DNA of 64,000 bases from Sanderia malayensis (Eukaryota; Cnidaria; Scyphozoa; Semaeostomeae; Pelagiidae). Below the pieces are notes generated by a model. It ran no database searches and was not told the DNA's origin. It saw only the letters and a list, made by a program, of their open reading frames with translations. The stretch spans positions 7,034,896 through 7,098,895 of the forward strand of contig RQOL01000660.1 in the NCBI GenBank assembly GCA_013076295.1, written 5' to 3'. The position numbers and the translations under genes were made by a program. Within the stretch, counting starts at the first letter, position 1, and each line of letters starts with the position of its first letter. Of this stretch, positions 55,895 through 64,000 are shown in pieces.

Positions 55895-56393
55895 CTAATT
55901 CTTGTTAAAACAACTATGGTTAATGGAGAGATTGCAGTTTTCACAGAGAAAAGGAAAGCCATACTCCCATAGGCAATATCGGAGAGCATGGCAAAGCATA
56001 TCTCTTCTGATAGGGGTGCTACTGAGGACCCAGATTGTGTTGTTGCTGTTGGCGAACACCCCCGGACACTGGAGTCTTGTGAAAGTGTCCGGATCGTTCT
56101 TGGCAGATCTTATTGACTGGAGTGGCCTGGCAAACCAGCAATGTTCAAAGCTGTTCATGGCTTTGCTTTCTGAGTGTTGTGCTGATAGCACAACAGGGAA
56201 CATCACACTGTAGTGCAATGCCGATCCGCTAGAACCACAATCTGAGCCCCGTACTTTGTGTATGTGCATTTTGGTAGACTGAAATCCTCTGTGAGCAACG
56301 CAATCTATGCTTGAAAGTTTGTGAAGACCTTTACAGGATTTCTTGGAAAACAATGTGTTTTGTCTTCCTGTGTGTTTCCTCTGGGAGGTTCCC
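55895..56393 (-). pseudogene. Helitron helicase C-terminal extension, copy C (longest intact form)
   Basis: The open frame is 152 codons: MFSKKSCKGLHK, FQSTKMHIHKVRGSDCGSSG, HYSVMFPVVLSAQHSESKAM, PDTFTRLQCPGVFANS, CENCNLSINHSCF. Copies A and B have stops in the same frame. Homology to the helicase module ends at about 56393, so the helicase core is missing here. The domain is unknown; the Cys pattern CENCNL...C is near its end. Confidence 0.5.
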
Positions 56394-57140
56394 GTGGTAA
56401 GTATGTTATCTTTCGTGATATTGTGATTTTAAAAGTGCATAATACCATTAACATATCTATATCTCTATATATATATATATATATATATACATATATATAT
56501 ACCTATATATTTCAAAGGTTATCACTGCTATTAAATGCTTTATTAAGCTTTTTTTAACTGGCATCATTTAATCTGTACATTTTGTTTTGTTTTCTCAAAA
56601 AAACTTCTTTGATTTCCAGTGTCCAAGTGCTGTCATAAGACTACAAAAAGTATGTTCATTTAATTACTGTAGAATTTTAATGTTTAGCGACAATTGTCTC
56701 TGTATCTCGAGCCATTTATCAAAATGTAGATGTTTGTTGTTTAAGGTGTGTTCACTAATAGAACCCTTATAAAACGGCTAGTGAGATTGATACTGAATCA
56801 AGTATGGAATAAATTACAAACGATGCGAATTTAATATAGTAGGTTAATATATACTGTATTCTCATTTTCTTCAAGGACCAAAGAAAGCGGAGAGCATTAA
56901 GAAAGGTACACAACCAGACGTTTTTTTGACCTAGCAGTTGATGGCCGATAGATTTCTTGCTCACATGCCAGTCTCTGGGATCTAAAACCAAAAAGAATGA
57001 TCTCTTTTTGGCCTTATTAAAAACCTAACAAATTAGACATTTGTTCTGAGCTGTTCTTTTTTGCCAGCGCAAATGGAAAACAATGAAACCATATGTGAAT
57101 GGAAGCAACTGCATTTGTGAGATTATTTTCCAACAATGTA
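56394..57140. other. (TA)n microsatellite and unassigned DNA
   Basis: A TA-rich run lies at 56455-56512. A stretch caaagaaagcggagagcattaagaaag near 56879 could be part of an exon of the chromodomain gene, but this is not supported. Otherwise nothing is recognisable. Confidence 0.4.
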
Positions 57141-57169
57141 ATTCCCAAATCTATTTCATTTATTCTAGA

Positions 57170-57350
57170 AACTAGTCAGAAGTTCTGGGAGGTAGAAAAA
57201 GTGATTAATATAAGAAAAAGTGAGCAGGGAAAGCTCGAATTTTTTATAAAGTGGAAAGACTGGAAAGAGAGCTATAATTATTGGGAGCCTCAAGAAAATC
57301 TGTTGCCAGAACTGGTGATAAATGCACTCTCCATCATGCCAATTGAATAA
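57170..57350 (+). CDS. Chromodomain exon
   Basis: After a TTCATTTATTCTAG acceptor the frame reads FWEVEKVINIRKSEQGKLEF, FIKWKDWKESYNYWEPQENL, then ends MPIE and stop at 57350. The aromatic cage positions (W/Y...W...W) and the WEVEKI, FxVKWK and WEPxxNL pattern are those of a chromodomain, which binds methylated lysine on histones. It could be the end of a host chromatin gene or a chromodomain from an LTR-element integrase. No integrase core lies upstream. Confidence 0.7.
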
Positions 57351-57513
57351 CATTTCGAATTCTTTTAATGCTCTATTATATTATATTTATGTAAAGATCA
57401 TTACAATTGATACTAAAGTTTTGATAATATCTCTAAAAATGTTTTTGAATCTGGTCTACTCGTACTGGTAGTGCCTTGCTGGGCTACCTCTAGCAAATTG
57501 ACTTTAGTCTTTT

Positions 57514-58180
57514 CTTCTATCTGGGTGTGCTGGACAACACAACCTTTTTTATTAGCATGCACAAAGAGAAGACATCTGATTCAACTGACGGTGCATCTCC
57601 AGCCAGAATGCTGGGTGCAAGATAATCATGATGTCTATATGTTCTTGCAGAAGCAATTCCTATCTTGCAGCTTTCACTGAAATCGATCAGTACAGGGATC
57701 CATGTTTTGGCTTCATTATGCATGAAAACAACATTGTCAGTTTTGATATCATTATGAAGAAAGCCAGCACTGTGAATATGATGAAGAGTAGAAGACAATG
57801 CTTGAAATATTTTGATCCATTCTCCACCTGTAAAATAGCAAGGGTTTTTTCGCAACAACTTGAGAAATGTAATACATTTCCCATGGTAGGCGCATAGCTG
57901 TGTGATCAGCCTGTATGGTTTTCGAACCATAGACACACCAGGGAGAAGTGGAATACCTTCATGTGCTTGTATATTCAACAGTGTTGTGGCCTCGTTCAAG
58001 ATTCTCTTTTTCATAGACGACAAAGAGTAATTACTGTTTTCTTTGACTTCTTTCAAGCCTCCATCCCTTTAAAATTCATCAATCTGACCACACCGAAAAT
58101 GCCTTCTCCAAAAATTACCTCTTTGCTGGCATCTAATAGGTTGGGGTTTATGAAGAATTGTCTTGGCAAATCTTTAAAGA
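57514..58180 (-). pseudogene. Protein-kinase-like domain (one frameshift)
   Basis: The glycine loop GEGIFGVVRL is at about 58110 in one frame. A 1-base loss at about 58068 moves coding to the frame 58056-57514. That frame has a Lys in LKEVKENS, an alpha-C Glu in ILNEATTLL, the catalytic loop GFLHNDIKTDNVVF (Asp and Asn present), DFSES in place of DFG, TYRHHDYLAPSI in place of the APE region and SDVFSLCMLI. All main catalytic residues are there except the Gly of DFG. It ends soon after helix F, so the C-lobe is short. No intron is seen in the domain, which suggests a retro- or transposon-borne copy, or a truncated gene. Confidence 0.75.
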
Positions 58181-58181
58181 G

Positions 58182-58752
58182 TTCTTGGGAATATCATAAT
58201 CTTGTGGATCTGTTTGAATACATACAGATGTGAAGCTAGCTATTCCATTAAATTCTGTCTGTGTGGCTGCAGATGATTTATCTGCATGCTCCAAATAATG
58301 ATGACTGGGTAAATTTTCTTCTTCTCCAGTTGTTTGAGAAGGATCTGTGCTTCCAGCATCCTTGTTACCTTCTGGCATATTTTAATGATGACTCTCTTTC
58401 GAAGTCAGAAGTAATGATTTTTACCACGGTATTTCATTACCTTGCAATTCTCGAATTGCCTTTTTATAGCCTGGCTGATTTTCTTTTTTGATGCACCTTT
58501 GAAATGCATTAATACTTCATGGTGAACTTGCTCAGTGGGTATTGAATGCTTCCACTTGTCGCCAAATCTTTCTAAATTTTCATTGAATTGAATGACAAGC
58601 CTAAGAATGAAATGATGTACATTTTCATTTCCAGCCACCTTAAGAAACTTTGCAGCTACTAAAAGATACTTACCTCCCCTACTTATAAGAAGAGCTTGAG
58701 GCTCACACTCAACACAAGGCTTCTTGCATTTGGATTTGATTGATACTTGCAT
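58182..58752 (-). pseudogene. N-terminal region of the kinase-like gene
   Basis: The frame 58752-58405 begins MQVSIKSKCKKPCVECEPQA and contains GGKYLLVAAKFLKVAGNENV and KKISQAIKRQFENCK. A second frame, 58378-58148, has a Ser/Thr/Glu-rich stretch (EGNKDAGSTDPSQTTGEEEN) leading toward the kinase. I do not recognise the first block. The sense and order suggest a single former gene with at least two frame breaks, or an intron near 58390. Confidence 0.45.
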
Positions 58753-60396
58753 TCTAATTCATGCAGAGTTCATAACATATTGCGAAAAACCTATCTCAGA
58801 TTTGTTCAGATTTTTCCCAAAATTGTATTTGATTTTTTTGACAATCATTGATGAAATGCATAAAGAACTAAGAGAGCTAACATACCTACGAACAATCCCA
58901 TTCTGAAGCAATCTATTTTTTGAAGAACATTTAGCATAAAATATGCAAAAGTACCATTAGATTTAGAAAAATTTTAGGCTCAGATGTAAATATTAGCCAA
59001 ATAGTGTCATATAGATGATGTCTTTGTAGTAGCATCGTTAATGTTATAAAAAACAATGTAGAACATACCATAATTCACGATAACCCTTTGTGTTTTCAAA
59101 ATTTGCTTCTGCCATGTCCGTTTGAGTTTGTAATATTGTAATATGTTATTTAATAAGTTATGTAACAATTATGAAATGATTAAACAAATATCCACTTTAG
59201 ACTTCAGACAATATACCAGGCTACAACCCGCAGATGCTAATAAAAATCTTATACATATAATTTTAATCAGCAAAAATATTATTCACTTGTTGCCTAACCT
59301 AATGATGGGCACACCACACAAGAACATTTTGACATTTAGGCCTTGTTGAAGCATGCACAGCACAACTTTCAATTCCAACCAAACAATCCTTAACAGTGGC
59401 TAAAAGCTGAGCCCTAGCCCTGGTTTAGAAGAGAGTGATAAGGGGTTTTCGTGAGACACGACGTCCTAAATATTAAGCGTCAAATGCGAAAACACAAAGC
59501 AAATTTTGTTCTTCAAACATGAATAAACATAATATTTTTCCTTCAAAGGTTAAAATTTGCTATTTCTTAACTTGAAACGTAAAATTCAACAACATTCATT
59601 TCTTCGATTCGTGATCCTGAGCCCACTTTTACCAGCCTTGAGCAAAGCTCTTTTCTTGTGTACAAGAATTTGGCTCTGTTTCAAAATACATGGTTAACCA
59701 TTAGCAAGAATTATAATTGTCTGCCACTTCAAGTGTTTAAATTACATTTCTAACTGTGTTTTGCTAATATGATAGGGTAATAAAAATTCTGAAAATCTTT
59801 AGCCATGTTCTTTAAGTTTGAAAATCTAGTACTAAACTTTGTTAACTTTTGAAGAAAGTGAGTACTGCCTTCTAATAAACCACTTTTTTATGAAAAAGCT
59901 TGTTATTTACTTTCAGCGTACCGAGGGAGTTAATTACTTTTTGTTATTATCGTTACACCCTCCCCTCCTCTTATAGCTGTATTGCATTCAATGTTACCTT
60001 GTCAAACAAGTTCTCTAGAACCCATATTCCCAACAAACGTGGCATTTCTAATATACCGAGAATTTAAATGATTAACGAGGCCTAACACCCCCTCCCCCCC
60101 ATCAACGACAGCCCAGAACAGAAACGCATGAAGCTGGAAAGGTGGGAGGTATAAGAGAAAAAGAAGCTACCTTGACCGCACCCGATTTTCGAATGACCAG
60201 ACCAAATTATATCAATCAATTCACATTTATTAAAATTGTTGTGACCACAACCGTTAGATTGTCTCAAAATGTTTTAACGAATATGTTGATTTTTATGTTG
60301 ATATGTTGAGGGGCATTTTCGCTCCCTTGCCCAGCTTAGGAAAGGTAGGAAGGGCCTTTCTTTCCCGATTCATGACAAATAGCTTGCGTTTCTGTT
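58753..60396. other. No gene recognised
   Basis: AT-rich sequence, short frames, no domain, repeat or RNA gene that I can support. Confidence 0.5.
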
Positions 60397-60966
60397 ATGC
60401 GAATATATTGTAAAAAGATTAAGGCAAAGGGCAAACCCCGAAAAATTCTCCCAAACTTTAGTTTATTAATGTTCCATTTCATTCGAGCAAAAAATCAAAC
60501 TTCCGTGAAACAAGGCCAAACGTCGTATGACTCGCAAATATATTTTAATCATTTTGAAAAAGAAAGTGGACTCATGCGTAGTTTTGCTTTGGAAAAAGGG
60601 CACTTCTTGAAAACTTTAGGGCCGTTTTCCTATTTTAAGAAAGAGGTAATGATTGTAAACATAATTTTGCATCAATGTTTAGAGCCTTCGATATGGTTAT
60701 GATGCTCAAAATGATAACATAATAATCATAAAGTATTTTATAGTATTTTACCTCGATTTTCTGTTTATACACCCATAATAAACTTCTTGCCAAGAGCTCA
60801 CAACAATGATGCATAAAGACCAGATCGAACATTCGTTTAAACATTTAAACAGTCTTTCTATGCAGGAGAACATCGCTACCTTTATTGGGAAGAGAATTTG
60901 CTTGAAGAATTGCTTGAGGAATACTATGAAGATTTGCTTGAAGAATATCATGATGGCAGCCCCTAA
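60397..60966 (+). other. Weak two-exon gene candidate
   Basis: A basic 80-codon frame (60397-60642) ends at GAG|GTAATG. A second stretch after TTTCTATGCAG (about 60864) continues in phase to a stop at about 60971. The second stretch has an internal repeat (ttgcttgaagaa). There is no domain and no support beyond splice signals, so it may be chance. Confidence 0.2.
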
Positions 60967-61807
60967 AGTTTAATTGCAGATAAATACATAGGCTTCAGGC
61001 TATAGGGCAAAGCTTCGTTCGTCTAACCAAAGACACAAAGAACGGTGAAAAGCATAATTGAAAGATATAATAAAGAAATCTAAATGACGCAACAAGGATA
61101 GCAAATATACAGCTAAAATGACATCCAAAATGAAAAATTTAAATAACTATTATTATTATTATGCATCAGTTGCAAATAGTAAATAGCTACAAACATTAAG
61201 GGAAACATAAAAGCTGTTGAAGAACAATATATAATAAACGTGAAATATCGAGAAAGATGTACCACAACAAAGTTATGCAAGTCTAAGACAGCCAACATTT
61301 ACAGGGGATTGCATAGATTGTGTAACATGAAATACCTACATTGTTTAATTTCGTATGTACCAAGGTCTTAGTTATCCGGTGTTCCAACATACATAACACA
61401 TCGCTGAAGACTTGACAACAATTGTTATTATACTTTTATTGTCCATAACATGAATATTGTAACAATTATAATATTATAGCATTAATTGTAATTATTATAA
61501 TATTCAAGTATAAATTTCCAGTGATAGATCAAGTAACTATATCGGCGTTTATTGACAAAATAATGGTACGTTTTCCACTACTTTGTACTGTATGCTGAAA
61601 AGATTACAAGTCGGAAAATCGCAAAGAGTAACCAATCTAATGAGAGCCTGTATAGAAAACTAGAAATTTCGATTCAGACTGTTGTTGTGACACACTGAAC
61701 ATTTATTTTGTCTATTGTATTTGAAGAGAGCCTTCTTTGAATTCCTTAAAATGGTTTCTGTTAAGCAAGTTCTTACTGTAGCTATGAGAAAGTATAACAC
61801 TATGTTT
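60967..61807. other. No gene recognised
   Basis: AT-rich, with runs such as ATTATTATTATTAT (about 61150) and an AT-rich palindrome-like stretch at about 61420-61510 (attgttattatac, taacaattataatattatag). This is probably the 3' flank of the gene model to the right. Confidence 0.45.
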
Positions 61808-63676
61808 TTAATCAACAAATTCATTTTCACTGTCTGAGCATGACACATCAGAGGGTGTAGCGAGCTCCGGCAAATCTAAATTTTCTTCTTCATAAAACTC
61901 AGAGTCATCCTCAGATTTCAGCAATCCATCAGGAACAGAATTTCTATGGGCCATTTCCAGTTCTGGTGCTGTATTTTCGCTTATGCATTTCCCAAATATA
62001 GTACATGCAGTTTCCAGCTGTGATTTGCAGTACCTTATACCTCTATTGGCTAGTGCCATTTTTCCCTTTCAGACATCACCAGTTTTCTTGGATGTTTCAT
62101 ATCGATTCTACAACGAAATTTGAGTTGACATTAGAATATCAAGTATGCAAACAAATTTCATCTTCAACAACAATATTCAAGCTAGCAAACCTATCCGCAC
62201 TACTGTAAACATTCACAAGATGCAGACATTCTTACGTTAATGAGGACTTAAAGCGAGGATAGAAGTGAAAAATAAAAAAATGACCAAAATAAATGAAATA
62301 AGGAGTCACAATGACAATCAAAACTTTATAATAGACATTAAACGTACACTGCTATCTTTTTGTAGGCCGCCAGAAAGGACATCTTCTGATTCTTCGGAAC
62401 AATAATCTGACAAAAAGAAAAAACTCAGTGATTGAAGACATAAGCAGGATACAAAATAACAGCTAACCAAACATATATTTGAGTAGACTATATTTCATCA
62501 CTAACATCGAAATCAATATTAAAATAACTCTAAAATGGCTGAATTATTTTGACACTTTATTATAAAACATCTTCATCACAGCCCAAGATAACGACTGCCA
62601 TGGATGCATAGTAAGTTGTAATTTGTCTATACGAAAGATATGAATGCATTTGGTGTCACTATCAGCTTAGTTCAGCATTAACAAAATATAACATTATAAC
62701 AACAAACAGAAAAATTCGGGTCTAGTATTACCAGCGAGTTCCTTCAAATGGCTTTCGAGGTCTTCTAGTTTCTTATCTCTGAAGAACAAAATAAAGTTCT
62801 TTATTTCGGACTTTATAACGAACAATTCCTCCGCCAATCTTCTAGCAGTGAGGTTCGAAGAAAGTAAATCATGCTTCAGTTCTGAAGATACTACAGAGAA
62901 ATCAAATCATCTCAATCCTACATGCAATTTGTCGCTGAATTACCAATGTGCAAGATATTACGAATAAACTGTTACAAAAATTTCTAGGCTGCGTAATTTC
63001 TGTCACTATTTAAAGCTCCATTCTTTTTATTTGGTTATATTCAGTCCTTAAATACCAAAGCAACTCCAGTAACTGGATGTCGCCGGCCAAACGAATTATC
63101 GCACCCAATTTGTAGAGAAAGGGGTTAATACTAACAACACTGACTAAAATTGGGCAAGCTACCAACTGGCGTTAAGTAAATGCATGCTAAGGTTGTGTGG
63201 AAGCAAGGAGTTTATCTGAATAAATCATAATTAGATAAATTGGATACGTCTGAAATTTTATTACCATTTGTTTCCTCTGATGGCATCTGCCTCCATGGGA
63301 AACTATCCTGTGAACATGACAACAAGGATATCTTGCTGACATTGAGCGATGTTTCTTGCCCAGCATTTTCATTGTATAGAGAAACCAGAGTCTTCAGTAA
63401 TTCGGATTGCCTTGAAATCTATGAACGAATATTCTCTCTATTTTTGCTGCTGTCTATGGAAAACCAAATCACAGAAAGTAGAAAAAATTAATACAACGAC
63501 ATTGGATCACAGAAATCGATATTAACTCGAAAGGGCATACCTGCAATTTTACTTAAGTTGTTTGTCATATGTATGACAGTGTAGGCCGTTGCTTCGATAC
63601 GCCGTTGATGCAAAGAGAATATTTTTTGGTAAACATTGGATATTGCTTCCTTTACATTGTCACGAACATTGTTCAT
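61808..63676 (-). pseudogene. Five-exon gene model, possible host gene (unknown product)
   Basis: The exons are 63676-63541, 63453-63265, 62890-62732, 62406-62350 and 62049-61808. All four introns are phase 1 and the joins give about 260 codons. Exon 1 encodes MNNVRDNVKEAISNVYQKI and HQRRIEATAYTVIHMTN. Exon 3 is helical, ARRLAEELFVIKSEIKNF, coiled-coil-like. The C-terminus is acidic (EDDSEFYEEENLDL, SDSENEFVD). One TAG (63427-63425) interrupts exon 2, and the last acceptor (CACTAG) lacks a pyrimidine tract, so it is either a decayed gene or the model needs correction. I do not recognise the product. Regular phase and composition make it the best host-gene candidate here. Confidence 0.45.
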
Positions 63677-63800
63677 GTTCCGGAAATATCTAATATATAT
63701 ATTCTGCGGAGTCACGTGATGACGCATTTTCCTTGCCAAAAACAATAGATTCGACCCAAAACAATAGGTCGAACGCCCAAAAACAATGGGCCGAAACGGC
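63677..63800 (-). promoter_or_regulatory. Compact promoter-like region with three CCAAAAACAATRG repeats
   Basis: Upstream of the ATG at 63676 (minus strand) lie TTCCGGAA (ETS-like, 63678-63685), a TATATATA run, TCACGTGATGACGC (E-box plus CRE-like, 63712-63725) and three spaced copies of CCAAAA(A)CAAT(A/G)G at 63736, 63756 and 63778. ACAATGG/ACAATAG is the SOX-type core. All four signals lie within 125 bases. Confidence 0.5.
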
Positions 63801-63835
63801 TTTTTTGTATGTGGGTATATGCCAATGAAATTCAC

Positions 63836-64000
63836 ACTGAATGTTTAGTTTATTAATTTAACCAGGGTAATGGATTTTGTTTTTCGATATTCTCCCGAAT
63901 TTTTGAATTATTCCATTAATTATTCTGCTAATTTGTGCTATCACGAAAAAACTACGGTTTACGGTGGCGAAACTTCCAAATTCGCGTTGCGAACTCCAAA
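63836..64000. other. Right edge, nothing recognised
   Basis: Short AT-rich sequence; no feature is supported. Confidence 0.4.

Noticed and set aside
55902..56213. Plus-strand frame also seen at 3270-3599 and 37362-37673 in reverse
   Set aside because: It recurs only because the DNA is duplicated. The opposite frame carries the protein-like pattern and continues from the helicase.
60397..60702. A 101-codon gene
   Set aside because: No domain and ordinary chance length for AT-rich DNA; kept only as a weak two-exon candidate.
1..64000. CRISPR array, bacterial operons, rRNA genes
   Set aside because: No spaced direct repeats with unique spacers, no Shine-Dalgarno-led gene strings and no rRNA signature. 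The tandem repeats at 23778-24140 have no spacers.

Overview
This window reads as repeat-dense, AT-rich nuclear DNA from a eukaryote. I infer an invertebrate metazoan, most likely a cnidarian. The evidence is spliced genes with GT/AG introns, a tRNA-derived SINE, LINEs, a DIRS retrotransposon, PIF/Harbinger, pogo-like and Tc1-like DNA transposons, a Helitron-type Pif1 helicase, and many short inverted-repeat elements. The species cannot be fixed from sequence alone. No bacterial-style operons, rRNA genes or CRISPR arrays are seen.

The backbone is a duplicated module. Copy A covers about 1600-13130 and resumes at 25490-28300. Copy B covers about 34919-44770. A reversed, shorter copy C covers 51535-52398 and 55371-56393. 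Along its length the module carries a broken Helitron-type Pif1 helicase, a long non-coding stretch, a spliced HECT ubiquitin-ligase-like gene, a DUF6589-like gene on the minus strand, and a RecQ-like helicase remnant on the plus strand. All of these are pseudogenised. The copies act as empty-site controls for one another, which lets several insertions be dated and their target duplications read directly: a SINE (4834-5106), a 5'-truncated LINE (6241-11148), a Harbinger MITE (36108-36820) and a full Harbinger transposon (52399-55367).

6241-11148: the LINE was itself hit by a 3.27 kb pogo-like transposon (7543-10816, TA target duplication). That transposon carries two divergent genes, a DDE transposase and a stand-alone HIRAN-domain protein. 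A second, more distant pogo-like element (about 46620-49400) has the same divergent transposase/HIRAN layout. This is the most distinctive observation in the window.

13140-25490 is a nested block. It holds a MITE with a duplicated segment, a broken HUH-Rep/SF3-helicase gene (14309-15591) followed by hairpins, and a Tc1-like transposase gene split by two insertions: a DIRS retrotransposon (16886-21411) and an ISL2EU-like THAP/DDE transposon (21917-24552, AT target duplication).

28300-34900 holds a fragment resembling the N-terminus of HECT-type ligases, then a long LINE with ORF1, PHD finger, endonuclease and reverse transcriptase, interrupted near its 3' end by a TA-flanked MITE. 44800-51500 holds a tandem array of CCAAT/octamer-like motifs, an integrase-like fragment, the second pogo/HIRAN element, a 1.04 kb foldback element and a LINE tail. 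The right side (56400-64000) is quieter. It has a chromodomain exon, a protein-kinase-like gene with frame breaks, about 3 kb with nothing recognisable, and a five-exon minus-strand gene model (63676 to 61808) with a plausible compact promoter. That model is the best candidate for a host gene.
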